From contig CAYOJJ010000009.1 in the NCBI GenBank assembly GCA_964404255.1, positions 76,036-140,035 of the forward strand: a DNA stretch of 64,000 nt. Reading direction: 5' to 3'. The position numbers were made by a program, and so were the translations under genes. The notes below the pieces were generated by a model. That model did no database searches and had not been told where the DNA came from. It saw only the letters and a list, made by a program, of their open reading frames with translations. Shown one piece after another: positions 17,653 through 26,528 of the stretch. How positions within the stretch are numbered: position 1 is the first letter of the stretch; each line of letters starts with the position of its first letter. The stretch comes from JAFDZW01 sp964404255 (GTDB lineage: Bacteria; Bacteroidota; Ignavibacteria; Palsa-1295).

Positions 17653-19707
17653 TCATTTGGATGCCTTATCCATCAACTGATATAGTTCAACCAGTTTAAT
17701 AAATTCAGCCCGATAGCCTTCGGCATCGGCGCCTTTGAATTGTTTAGCTCTGCTAAGCAGGGAAGCAATGCTGGCCTGACCCTTGAATTTGGAATCGCGA
17801 AGGATCATACCAAACTCGGCAACGGCAGAAGCGAAGTTAAGATTAGCGTTATCGAAAGTATGATCATGATAGTGCACATCGTTTTCAGGCAGGGGAGCAA
17901 GCATAGGATGACTAATGAGCAGGCTCGTTGTATCCGATGGTTTCTTATAGCGGAATTTCACCATCATCATCTCATTACTATTATTATGAGCGATCGTTTG
18001 CGAATACTGGTACCGCAAGGAATCGACGGTATGTAGTTCGCTATCGGAAGCTCCGGCCGGAATAAGCTCATAGAGCGTAGTTACGGTATGACCGGAGCCG
18101 AGTTCGCCCGCATCTTTTTTATCGTTATTGAAATCTTCTTTGGCAAGAATTCTGCTCTCGTAACCGATCAACCGATACCCTTTGGCATAGTCGGGATTAA
18201 ATTCGATCTGTATTTTCACATCTTTTGCAATAGCATTAAGCGTCCCGCCTAATTGGGTGACAAATACTTTCTTTGCTTCAAGTAAATTATCGATGTAATA
18301 ATAATTGCCGTTACCTTTATCGGCCAGTTCTTTTAAGCGGGCATCTTTATAGTTATCGGTGCCTACGCCAAGGGTTGTCAGGTAAATACCGCTCGAGCGC
18401 TGCTCTTCGATAAAGCGAACCAGATCGCCGGTATTGGAAATGCCGACATTGAAATCGCCATCGGTAGCTAAGATCACCCGATTGTTATAACTCTTATCGA
18501 AATATTTTTTTGCAGTGGCATACGCGAGTTCTATCCCGGCGCCCCCGGCTGTGGAGCCCCCCGCTTCAAGGCGATCGAGTGCTGCAAGAATATCGTCTTT
18601 ATGTTCGCCGGTTGTTGGAGGTAATACCAGACCCGCATTTCCGGCATAGACAACGATCGATACTCTATCCTGCGGCCGAAGTTCATGGACCAACAGCTTA
18701 AAGGCTTGCTTAAGCAGCGGCAGACGTTCAGCTGGTTCCATCGACCCTGAGACATCGAGAAGGAAGGTAAGGTTGGCCGGCGGAGGATTTTCTTTCTCGA
18801 TCTTTTTACCCTGAAGCCCGATGAGTGCTAATTGATGAGTAGAATTCCAAGGGCACGGTTCAATTTCTGTTGTGATCGAAAATGGATCGTCTTTTTTCGG
18901 TTGTGGATAACTGTAAGTAAAATAGTTAACCATTTCCTCGATACGGACTGCATCTTTCGGCGGCATCTGGCCGCTGGTTAGAAAATGGCGGATGTTGCTG
19001 TATGAAGCTCCATCGACATCGATAGAAAATGTGGAGAGCGGCTCCTGGCTTACGGCCTTATATTCATTCTCCTCGATCTTTTTGTATTCGGCTGTATTGA
19101 AATCATTCAGGGGTATGGGAGCATTGACAACATCGTTGGTAGAGAATCCATTAATGCGAATAGAATTCTGAACCCCACGACTGCCACGGACAGCATACCC
19201 GCCGTTGCCTTGAGCAACTATCCCTCCTGTATAACCACCCATGCCGGCATCGCGCCCGGCAGTAGTAACGTCAACTTCGGAAACCGCGAATTTCGAGAGA
19301 GCGGCACCCGTTGTTGATTTTTCTCTTACAAGTCCGGGAGTTAGTATTATGATCGAATCGGAAGCTATTGTTGCAAGTTTAAAACGTATTTCAGTCGTAT
19401 CTCCCGGTTTGATCAGTACCGATTTGATGGTTTGAGGTTCATATCCGGCGTACTTTGCAACAGCATCATAGGTGCCGGGTTGCAGATTAATGATCGTTGC
19501 AATGCCTGTCTCTTTAGTCATTGCACCCCGCCTGGTACTGAGTATCTGTACGGTAGCACGAATTAATGGCTGTCCCGTTTTGGCATCGACTACTGTAGCG
19601 CGTAGTACACCTGTTGGCCCCGAAGGTTTGGAGAACCCGGCGCCAAGACTAATAACGATCATTACAATAATTATTGTTGCTCCGATGGCACGCGAAATAT
19701 TTTTCAT
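17653..19707 (-). CDS. VWA-domain protein (YfbK-like) with CarboxypepD_reg and plug-like N-terminus
   Basis: The protein has 684 residues. A hydrophobic signal segment (residues 9-26) is followed by a carboxypeptidase-regulatory-like domain at about 33-115 (RATVVDAKTGQPLIRATVQI). Then comes a short stretch like the start of a TonB-receptor plug (GGYAVRGSRGVQNSIRINGF). A YfbK-type N-domain follows (NEYKAVSQEPLSTFSIDVDGASYSNIRHFL), then a VWA domain with the MIDAS motif LLDVSGSM. A C-terminal DUF3520-like region (ELGSGHTVTTLYELIPAG) closes the protein. VWA domains bind protein partners through a metal ion. It is periplasmic or outer-membrane facing. Function unknown. A CAGGAGA ribosome-binding site precedes the ATG. 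Confidence 0.85.
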   Translation of the reverse strand: MKNISRAIGATIIIVMIVISLGAGFSKPSGPTGVLRATVVDAKTGQPLIRATVQILSTRRGAMTKETGIATIINLQPGTYDAVAKYAGYEPQTIKSVLIKPGDTTEIRFKLATIASDSIIILTPGLVREKSTTGAALSKFAVSEVDVTTAGRDAGMGGYTGGIVAQGNGGYAVRGSRGVQNSIRINGFSTNDVVNAPIPLNDFNTAEYKKIEENEYKAVSQEPLSTFSIDVDGASYSNIRHFLTSGQMPPKDAVRIEEMVNYFTYSYPQPKKDDPFSITTEIEPCPWNSTHQLALIGLQGKKIEKENPPPANLTFLLDVSGSMEPAERLPLLKQAFKLLVHELRPQDRVSIVVYAGNAGLVLPPTTGEHKDDILAALDRLEAGGSTAGGAGIELAYATAKKYFDKSYNNRVILATDGDFNVGISNTGDLVRFIEEQRSSGIYLTTLGVGTDNYKDARLKELADKGNGNYYYIDNLLEAKKVFVTQLGGTLNAIAKDVKIQIEFNPDYAKGYRLIGYESRILAKEDFNNDKKDAGELGSGHTVTTLYELIPAGASDSELHTVDSLRYQYSQTIAHNNSNEMMMVKFRYKKPSDTTSLLISHPMLAPLPENDVHYHDHTFDNANLNFASAVAEFGMILRDSKFKGQASIASLLSRAKQFKGADAEGYRAEFIKLVELYQLMDKASK

Positions 19708-20149
19708 ACATTGTCTCCTGTAATTGATGGTTGGAATTGTGGAAAGAGATTGTACACGGCTGGGTCATACTGAAGGGAGCCATTGGCTTGGCCATTGAGA
19801 AACGTTGCAGAACAATTAGTGCCAGGATCATGGCAACTAAGACGATGGCTATTAGATACGCGAGTTTTGTCATGCCGTACCCCGTGCTTTCTTCCCGACG
19901 TATCGGGTCGAACCGTACCAATGAAACCAGTTCTGTATTGTAAACCCATGGTAGCGATCAAAGTAGTAGAGATTTGTGAGGGCGGTAGTACAGAAAGCGT
20001 GCCAAACCCTGCCGTACCTGCCTTACGGTCATTATAGAGATATGCAACGAGCGAGGTAGTGCAAATTGCAATGACAAGATGGTGAATTGATATTCATAGA
20101 GGTGGCTTGCGCGAAAACCCCACCTGCCTATCGCTTGTTACACCGAGCT
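19708..20149. other. Intergenic stretch between divergent genes
   Basis: About 440 bases lie between the VWA gene (minus) and gpsA (plus). One weak candidate is seen: a 74-codon minus-strand frame from 19873 to 19649. It begins MTKLAYLIAIVLVAMILALIV, a clear membrane-spanning stretch, and runs 59 bases into the VWA gene. It lacks a good ribosome-binding site, and its second half has no obvious protein character. I see no RNA gene, repeat or promoter with a full consensus here. Confidence 0.3.
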
Positions 20150-21145
20150 ATGAATATTGCAGTGATAGGGGCAGGAGGATGGGGGACGGCTTTAGCAATG
20201 GTGGCCGCCGAAGCCGGGCATACCGTTACTTTATGGACGAGATCGCCGGAGCGGGCTGCCGAACTGGATATCTCTCGTGAAAATAAAACCTATCTCAGGG
20301 GTATCAGTATACCTCAGAATATTTTTATTACCGGCGAGGACGATCAGCTTACCGGCAATGAGATCTATATTTTTGCCGTTCCGTCGCAAAGTTTACGAGC
20401 TGTTTCTCAACGGCTGTCATTGGTGGTCGATAGGCATTCGCTCATCGTTAGCTCTTCGAAGGGGATCGAACGCCATACCCTCAAACGAATGACAGAAGTA
20501 TTGCACGAGACTTTAGGTGCTGCCTCCGATCGTCTTGTGGCTCTGAGCGGACCCAGCCATGCAGAGGAAGTAGCCCGTGGTATTCCGACGATTGTTGTTT
20601 CTGCTTCGAGCGAACACGATGCCGCACGGGAAGTGCAGGAAGCATTAATGCGACCAATGTTTCGGCTTTATTCTTCTTCCGATGTGATCGGCGTCGAGCT
20701 TGCTGGGGCCCTGAAGAATGTGATCGCCATTTGTGCCGGCATCCTCGATGGGGAGGGCTTCGGTGATAATACTGTTGCTGCGCTCGTGACCCGCGGGCTT
20801 GCCGAGATCAGACGATTGGGTATTGCACTCGGCGCCGATGAACAGACCTTTTCGGGAGTAGCGGGTCTTGGCGATCTGGTGGTTACCTGTCTTTCCAAGC
20901 ATTCGAGAAATCGCCATGTAGGTGTAGAGATCGGTAAAGGAAAAAAACTCGAGGAAATTCTGACCTCGATGAAAATGGTTGCCGAAGGAGTCTGGACTAC
21001 TGAATCCGGAAAGCAGTTAGCGCACAAGCATGGCATCGAAATGCCTATCATCGAGGAAACCTATCGGATCCTTTTCGAGCATAAAGACTTCCGCCTGGCA
21101 ACGACTGATCTTATGACCCGCCAGGCCAAACAGGAACATTTGTAA
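20150..21145 (+). CDS. gpsA: Glycerol-3-phosphate dehydrogenase [NAD(P)+]
   Basis: The protein has 331 residues from the ATG at 20150. A longer frame from a TTG at 20087 is rejected because the family begins at MNIAVIGAGGWGTALA. The dinucleotide-binding GxGxxG is at residues 7-12. SGPSHAEEVARG and the catalytic-lysine segment ELAGALKNVIAICAGI are present, and GVAGLGDLVVTCLS closes the substrate site. The enzyme reduces dihydroxyacetone phosphate to sn-glycerol-3-phosphate for phospholipid synthesis, in the cytoplasm. PlsC, a later enzyme of the same pathway, is encoded at 25761-26477. Confidence 0.97.
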   Translation: MNIAVIGAGGWGTALAMVAAEAGHTVTLWTRSPERAAELDISRENKTYLRGISIPQNIFITGEDDQLTGNEIYIFAVPSQSLRAVSQRLSLVVDRHSLIVSSSKGIERHTLKRMTEVLHETLGAASDRLVALSGPSHAEEVARGIPTIVVSASSEHDAAREVQEALMRPMFRLYSSSDVIGVELAGALKNVIAICAGILDGEGFGDNTVAALVTRGLAEIRRLGIALGADEQTFSGVAGLGDLVVTCLSKHSRNRHVGVEIGKGKKLEEILTSMKMVAEGVWTTESGKQLAHKHGIEMPIIEETYRILFEHKDFRLATTDLMTRQAKQEHL

Positions 21146-21172
21146 TAAAAAAGGCGGCCATAGGCCGCCCTT
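21146..21172. terminator. Terminator between gpsA and the M16 peptidase gene
   Basis: GGCGGCC/GGCCGCC around a 3-base loop. The run of T residues is on the minus-strand side, so it is strongest for the M16 gene. It is the third copy of this hairpin type in the window. Confidence 0.8.
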
Positions 21173-21192
21173 GTCATACTGCTCCTCGCAGG

Positions 21193-24012
21193 TTATCGAG
21201 GTTCAACTTTCATCATTTCCGGGTAGAGCACTGCTTTTACCATATTTGTCTTTTTGCAATACTGTTTGCCGGCTTCGAGAATATCGGCTGCCGTAAGTGA
21301 AGAAATAAAGTCCTTTCTCTGAAGGATCATCCGAGGACTTTCCCGATTAAAATAGGCAGAGGAAAGCGCACTAAGCCAGTACCGATTCAACTTTAGGTTA
21401 ACTTCGAGTTCCTTGGCCTCAGTCTCTTTCACTTTTGTCATATAAATCTCTTCCGGCGCTTTCATAGTCATGGTATCGAGTTTCTTCATGACCGCATCTA
21501 CTAATTCATTGACCCGGTCCGGAGCGCAGCCAAAGGAGATCGTCAAAGTATATCGTTCTTCCGGGTAATGGAATGGCACGGCAGAAGCTCCGACGCCATA
21601 GACACCACCTTTTTCCTCGCGAAGCGTTTCGCGCAGCTTAATGCCGAGCACCGAAGCCATTGTACCAAGTAAGAATCGGTTCTTCGGAGTATAGCTGAAC
21701 GGGCCGCTGAGCGTAATTACCACGCGGCTCTTCGGCTCGATACCTTTATAAACCGCTTTTGTGACTACTCCTTTCGGTGGTCTGATACCTTCATCCTTCC
21801 AGGATTCTTTGCGTGATGACGAAGGAAGGCTGGCCAGATAGGTTTCGACCATCGGCTTCAGCGTTTTAAGATCGACATTGCCAACAATGAAAAACGTAAA
21901 ATCCGAAAAGTCAGAATAACGGTCTTTATAAAATGCTTTTGCATCGTTGATGGAAAGCGCCTTAATCATTTCAGCCGTGACCGGTAATACTCTGGGATTA
22001 TACTGTGTCATAACGGCGGAGAGGGTATCGGAGAAAATACCTTCTGGTGAATTGGCTTTCGCATCGACCCCGGCTTCGAGTTGATGGATGATCGTTTGGT
22101 ACCCATCGTTATCGAAGCGTGGTTCGGTCGCATAGAGGTAGGTTAACTGGAACATCGTCTCCAAATCCTTCGGAGAGGCATTACCATAGAATCCTTCGGA
22201 AGTGGAAGAGATCGTCGGGCCCGCATTAGCTACTTTTCCTGCCAATACTTTTTCAAGCTCCGTGGCAGTGAATGCTCCTACACCGCTCTGATCGACAGTC
22301 GAAGAGGCGATCGATGCAGAACGCACTTTTGCATCGGAAGCAAGGGAGGTGCCGCCGGGGCTAATAGCACTGAAGAGCACTTCATCGTTCTTAAAATCGG
22401 TCGGTTTAATAACAACGGTGGCACCATTAGAGAGCGTCCATTCAGTGATGTCAAGCGTCGGGTCTTTGCGCTCGGCTGTCACTTTACCTGGCGTTGGCTT
22501 CCTGGCAAGCAGCGGCTTATCGATAACTTTATCTTCATACGCAGTGAGTGTTATGCGGCTTACACTGTCATAGAGAAACCGTAATTCTGGTTCCATCACA
22601 GGCGGGGGGGCACCCTCTTTTTGTTTCAGGCTTACCATGATCACACTCCCGGCATTTTCAATAAGCGGCTTTGTCAGCGCATTGATGCTCGAAAGGGTGA
22701 TCGTGGGGAGATATTTTTTTGCAAATTCATACTCATACGACGCTCCGGAGATCGGTTCATCTCGAAGAAAATTGCGGACATATTCATTAATGAGCTGACG
22801 GGATTCGGTTTTATCCCGCTCATTATACGCCTGTTCATAGGAGCTTAATACTTCTTTTTTCTGACGATCCAACTCCGATTGAGTAAATCCATGCTGCTTG
22901 ACACGGATGATCTCGGATAAGAGGGCAACGATCCCCGGGCGAACCGATTCCGGCTTTAATAATCCGAAGGTTCCGAATTCACTCATCTCGCCAAGATCGC
23001 GGCTGTCGTTAGCACCTGCAAAAATAAACGGTGCATCGGCTTTGCGCTGGATTTCCTGTAAGCGGCTTGATAGCATTCGGGCAAAGAGATGGCGGGAAAG
23101 ATCGGCTGTTTCATCGGCAACTGTTTTTTCCGGCTCCGATGGACGTTGGAATACGATCTGTACGCTATTGCCCTGCAGCTCTTTATCGAAGGCAACGGAG
23201 GTCGTTACATCATGACGAATATTGACCGTATAGTTCGTCCGTTCTTTTTCATTTTCCGGGTTCTTTAATGGAGTAAACATGGCTTTCACATCTTTCTCCA
23301 TTTTATCGACGTCGATATCGCCGACGACAAAAATGGCCATAAGGTCCGGGCGGTACCATGCTTTATAAAAATCTTTTAGCGCTTGTTGGGTACCGTGTTC
23401 GATAATCTCCGGCTTACCGATAGGGAGGCGGTCGGCATAGCGGGAGCCGGCATATTCACGCGGCAAATGGATTTTACCGACGCGCTCCTGCGCTCCGCGG
23501 CCAAGGCGCCATTCTTCCAGAACCACCCCACGTTCTTTTTCTATCTCATCGCTATCGAGCGTTGCATTGCCGGCCCAATCTCCCATGACTTGCAAGCCTT
23601 TGGCTACCGTTTCCGGGTTATCGGTTGGAAGCTGCAGCATATAGACGGTTTGATCGAAGCTGGTAGAAGCATTCAAATGAGCCCCGAAGCGGACACCGGT
23701 CGATTCCAAAAAATTCACCAGATCCATTTTAGGAAAATGCTTGAGCCCGTTGAATTGCATGTGCTCCATGAAGTGCGCATATCCCTGTTGATCGTCGTTT
23801 TCCATGACAGAACCCGTCTTGACAGCCAGGCGGAATTCTACCCGCTTCTCCGGTTTACTGTTCTTCTTGATATAGTACTTCATGCCGTTCGGCAGGGTAC
23901 CTATCTTGATCGTGGGGTCAATAGGAAGTGGATCGTTCGGACCCATCGATTGCCCCAAAACAGTAGAGAAACTAAGGGTTGCAATAGCAAGGAAAAAAAA
24001 GATGGTTTTCAT
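21193..24012 (-). CDS. M16 family zinc metallopeptidase (pitrilysin/PqqL-like)
   Basis: The protein has 939 residues, with a signal peptide (FFLAIATLSFSTVLGQ). The inverted zinc motif HxxEH is intact (His80, Glu83, His84 in GYAHFMEHMQFNG), and the distal Glu lies in EIEKERGVVLEEWRLG. Four M16 lobes can be followed: two in each half, the second half (from about residue 510) lacking the zinc motif, as in two-domain M16 enzymes. It should be a periplasmic or outer-membrane-associated peptidase that degrades peptides. A -7-like element lies only about nine bases before the ATG, suggesting a very short or absent leader. Confidence 0.92.
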   Translation of the reverse strand: MKTIFFFLAIATLSFSTVLGQSMGPNDPLPIDPTIKIGTLPNGMKYYIKKNSKPEKRVEFRLAVKTGSVMENDDQQGYAHFMEHMQFNGLKHFPKMDLVNFLESTGVRFGAHLNASTSFDQTVYMLQLPTDNPETVAKGLQVMGDWAGNATLDSDEIEKERGVVLEEWRLGRGAQERVGKIHLPREYAGSRYADRLPIGKPEIIEHGTQQALKDFYKAWYRPDLMAIFVVGDIDVDKMEKDVKAMFTPLKNPENEKERTNYTVNIRHDVTTSVAFDKELQGNSVQIVFQRPSEPEKTVADETADLSRHLFARMLSSRLQEIQRKADAPFIFAGANDSRDLGEMSEFGTFGLLKPESVRPGIVALLSEIIRVKQHGFTQSELDRQKKEVLSSYEQAYNERDKTESRQLINEYVRNFLRDEPISGASYEYEFAKKYLPTITLSSINALTKPLIENAGSVIMVSLKQKEGAPPPVMEPELRFLYDSVSRITLTAYEDKVIDKPLLARKPTPGKVTAERKDPTLDITEWTLSNGATVVIKPTDFKNDEVLFSAISPGGTSLASDAKVRSASIASSTVDQSGVGAFTATELEKVLAGKVANAGPTISSTSEGFYGNASPKDLETMFQLTYLYATEPRFDNDGYQTIIHQLEAGVDAKANSPEGIFSDTLSAVMTQYNPRVLPVTAEMIKALSINDAKAFYKDRYSDFSDFTFFIVGNVDLKTLKPMVETYLASLPSSSRKESWKDEGIRPPKGVVTKAVYKGIEPKSRVVITLSGPFSYTPKNRFLLGTMASVLGIKLRETLREEKGGVYGVGASAVPFHYPEERYTLTISFGCAPDRVNELVDAVMKKLDTMTMKAPEEIYMTKVKETEAKELEVNLKLNRYWLSALSSAYFNRESPRMILQRKDFISSLTAADILEAGKQYCKKTNMVKAVLYPEMMKVEPR

Positions 24013-24020
24013 TACTGCAG

Positions 24021-24050
24021 CAAAGTAAGATAAATAGCGATTGGATACAA
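24021..24050 (-). promoter_or_regulatory. Promoter for the M16 peptidase gene, nearly leaderless
   Basis: On the minus strand, TTG (24050-24048) and TACTTTG (24027-24021) are separated by 20 bases, close to the Bacteroidota TTG/TAnnTTTG arrangement with one base missing in the second element. The start codon at 24012 follows almost at once. Confidence 0.4.
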
Positions 24051-24169
24051 CGAAAGTTAAAAAAATTCATTGCAGGGAAGTAGGGCGGGTTCGAATAAAG
24101 GCTTTATTGAATAATTATTACTGACCGGCCATATGAAAATAGTATCGGAGCATTTTTACCTGATTATTA

Positions 24170-24946
24170 GTGTTATTGGGGCGCTCACAATCATCGATAC
24201 GCTTGCTTCTCGGGATAGTTCTTAGTATTGTAGCTGCGGCTGCTCAGGTCAGCAGCGGATTGATAGCGCTCAAAGCGCGAAAATTTCCCCATACCTGGGA
24301 GCGTTCGTTGCTTGCACTCGGTGCCGGGTTTATCCTTGCGTTGGTCTTTCTCGATCTGATCCCGGAAAGTTTTCATCTAAGCACCAGCGAAGACACGGCA
24401 GTGATCGTCCTGCTGGTTGGCTTTAGCATACTTCATTTCTTCGAGCATACGGTCGTTCAGCATTTTCATTTTGGTGAGGAAACGCATGAACATCCGCATG
24501 TTGCCCATACTTCGGTATTCGGTGCGGTAGGCGGATTAGCACTACATGCCTTCTTCGATGGAATGGCGATCGCTTCGATCAGTAAGGCTCATCCGGAGCT
24601 TGGGGTACTGGCTTGCATTGCGGTATTGCTGCATAAGATCCCGGAAGGCCTAACCGTTGCCAGCGTCATGAATGCCGGGCATCAGAGCGCTGAACGTACC
24701 CGCCGCGCTACCTATACTCTTGGTCTATCGACTATCGTAGGGGCGCTGCTCGTCTATCTTTTTGTAGAGATCGATCAGCACATGATCGGGATGCTCTTTG
24801 CTTTTAGTGCCGGAGCTTCGTTATATGTTGGTGCCTGCGATCTTATCCCGGAGATCAATAAAACCCGCGGCCGCAGGATACCGATGCTGGTATTTATCGG
24901 CATGGCGCTATTTTACCTCGGAAAATTATTAACCGGGCTCCAGTAA
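24170..24946 (+). CDS. ZIP-family metal transporter
   Basis: The protein has 258 residues and seven or eight membrane segments. The metal-binding helices IV and V are clear: LALHAFFDGMAIA (HxxxDG) and LLHKIPEGLTVA (HKxPEG). A His-rich loop (FHFGEETHEHPHVAH) between helices III and IV is typical of ZIP proteins that move Zn2+ or Fe2+ into the cytoplasm. The start is taken as GTG at 24170. The first helix starts at about residue 12, so the exact start is uncertain. It stands alone between the divergent M16 gene and a lipoprotein gene. Confidence 0.88.
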   Translation: MLLGRSQSSIRLLLGIVLSIVAAAAQVSSGLIALKARKFPHTWERSLLALGAGFILALVFLDLIPESFHLSTSEDTAVIVLLVGFSILHFFEHTVVQHFHFGEETHEHPHVAHTSVFGAVGGLALHAFFDGMAIASISKAHPELGVLACIAVLLHKIPEGLTVASVMNAGHQSAERTRRATYTLGLSTIVGALLVYLFVEIDQHMIGMLFAFSAGASLYVGACDLIPEINKTRGRRIPMLVFIGMALFYLGKLLTGLQ

Positions 24947-24978
24947 TTCCGGCAGTAAAAACATCGGGATTTTGTCCG

Positions 24979-25009
24979 TTGCTTTTTAGAAAGAACCTGC
25001 TTATTTTTG
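24979..25009 (+). promoter_or_regulatory. Bacteroidota-type promoter (TTG-N20-TATTTTTG)
   Basis: TTG at 24979-24981 and TATTTTTG at 25002-25009 are 20 bases apart, matching both the -33 and -7 elements. The lipoprotein gene starts 33 bases downstream. This is the clearest promoter in the window. Confidence 0.65.
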
Positions 25010-25041
25010 TAGAAGATCATTAATCATTACCATATTCGCTT

Positions 25042-25650
25042 ATGACCCTTAAACTATGTTCTACTCTTGCACTATGCGGTATAGTACTTATCGGATGCTC
25101 TAAAAAAGAGGATGAAGCCCAAAAAGCTGCCGATGCTGTATCTAAAGCGACCGAGCAGATGGCTCAACAAACGCAAAATGCTACTACTACTGCAGCAAAT
25201 AAAACACCTGGTGTTGCCATTGCTGCCAAAACCTTAGCAGGGTTTTTGCCTTCGGTCTCCGGTTTTACTCTCGATGGTGAACCCGAGACCATGGACATGG
25301 AGATGAACGGTGCAAAATATACCCATGCCGTTGGAAAATATAAGAACGGTGATAAACGCATTACCGTATCGATCTTCGATTATAATTATATTGCGGGGCT
25401 TACCGCTGCTTATACCTCGTTGCTCAATATGAATATGGAGACCAATGATGAATCCTGGCATACCGATAAAATTAATGGTTTTCCGAGTTGGATCAATTGG
25501 AAGAAGAAGAGCAACGAAGGCAGTGTAGGAACGGTGGTTAACGACCGCATCTTTGTCATTGTCGAGGGACGTGACGGGGTAACTCAGGATGAATTGAAAG
25601 CCGCTGCTTCGGCTGTCAATTATTCCGGCATTGCATCCGCTTCGAAGTAA
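25042..25650 (+). CDS. Lipoprotein of unknown function
   Basis: The protein has 202 residues. The signal ends in the lipobox LIGC (Cys19), followed by a flexible Ala/Gln/Thr-rich linker to about residue 65. The rest is a compact alpha+beta domain with a repeated strand pattern (RITVSIFDYNYIAGL, then FVIVEGRDGVTQDEL). I do not recognise the family. The mature protein should sit in the periplasm, anchored to a membrane. It has its own promoter and a strong terminator, so it is a single-gene unit. Confidence 0.7.
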   Translation: MTLKLCSTLALCGIVLIGCSKKEDEAQKAADAVSKATEQMAQQTQNATTTAANKTPGVAIAAKTLAGFLPSVSGFTLDGEPETMDMEMNGAKYTHAVGKYKNGDKRITVSIFDYNYIAGLTAAYTSLLNMNMETNDESWHTDKINGFPSWINWKKKSNEGSVGTVVNDRIFVIVEGRDGVTQDELKAAASAVNYSGIASASK

Positions 25651-25673
25651 GCAACGATCGTCATTCAATTATA

Positions 25674-25728
25674 GGCTATGGTTTCAAGCCTCTGCAAAAG
25701 TTAGAGGCTCGTTACCATAGCCTTTTTT
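25674..25728 (+). terminator. Rho-independent terminator with a long loop
   Basis: GGCTATGGT pairs with ACCATAGCC and is followed by six T residues. Inside it a second stem (GCCTCT/AGAGGC) forms the loop. Confidence 0.8.
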
Positions 25729-25760
25729 GTTGGCACAACTCAGCAAGAATTTTTTAGTGA

Positions 25761-26477
25761 ATGATTGTTCGTCAGATAGTAGCAAGTATTTTATTTATCG
25801 CTATTACTATCGTGTTATCGGTGCTATCGGTGCCGGTGGCTTTTATCGATAGATCCGGAAAGCTATATTGCGCTCTGGCGAGGTTCTGGTCCCGCATATT
25901 TTGTGTTTTATACGGGGTGAAAGTAAGAGTTACAGGATCGGAATATCTTGCAAAAGGCAGCAACTATGTCTTTATCGCCAATCACTCCAGTTACACGGAT
26001 ATTCCGGTATTGCTGCTTTCGATCCCCCGAGATATTCGGCTCATACTTCGCCATACTCTTACACGAATCCCTATTTGGGGTTGGGCCTTACTGGCCGGGC
26101 CATTCATTATCATTAATCGTTCGAATCCTTCAAAAGCGAAAAAGACACTTACTGCCGCGATCAAAAGAATTCAGGAGGGAGAATCGGTTCTGTTATTTCC
26201 GGAAGGCACTCGAACGCGAGATGGAAAGCTCCAGCAATTCAAGCGGGGTGCTTTCCACATGGCTTTTGCCAGTACTGCGACGATCGTACCTGTTAAGATT
26301 CAAGGCACCTTCGAATTGCTTCCAAGAACCGAGAGATTGCCTAAAACGAATCAGGTTATTACAGTAACGATCGGAAAGCCCATAGCACCGCCAAAAAAAG
26401 AAAGTAAGGAGCGTAATGACCGCGAGCAGGAGATTACGTTAATGGAAGAAGCACACGAGGCCATAGAGGCATTATAA
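25761..26477 (+). CDS. plsC: 1-acyl-sn-glycerol-3-phosphate acyltransferase
   Basis: The protein has 238 residues with an N-terminal membrane segment (residues 7-28). The acyltransferase motifs are all present: HX4D as NHSSYTD, the glycerol-phosphate site FPEGTR, and VPVKIQG. The enzyme adds the second acyl chain to lysophosphatidic acid at the inner membrane. It opens a plus-strand run of five closely spaced genes (plsC, kdsA, unknown, kdsD, lptC) for lipid and LPS synthesis. Confidence 0.93.
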   Translation: MIVRQIVASILFIAITIVLSVLSVPVAFIDRSGKLYCALARFWSRIFCVLYGVKVRVTGSEYLAKGSNYVFIANHSSYTDIPVLLLSIPRDIRLILRHTLTRIPIWGWALLAGPFIIINRSNPSKAKKTLTAAIKRIQEGESVLLFPEGTRTRDGKLQQFKRGAFHMAFASTATIVPVKIQGTFELLPRTERLPKTNQVITVTIGKPIAPPKKESKERNDREQEITLMEEAHEAIEAL

Positions 26478-26528
26478 GAACCACCGGCGATGGATTCACC
26501 CTGTCTTTAATACTGTTACCATAGCTGT

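Noticed and set aside
20087..20149. TTG start 21 codons upstream of gpsA
   Set aside because: Family proteins begin at MNIAVIGAGGWGTA; the extra residues have no family match.
23383..24033. Long plus-strand frame (216 codons) across the M16 gene
   Set aside because: It is antisense to a well-supported peptidase with an intact HxxEH site and shows no protein family features.
24083..24100. GGGTTCGAATAAA, similar to a tRNA T-loop
   Set aside because: No acceptor stem, anticodon arm or CCA-type end can be built around it.
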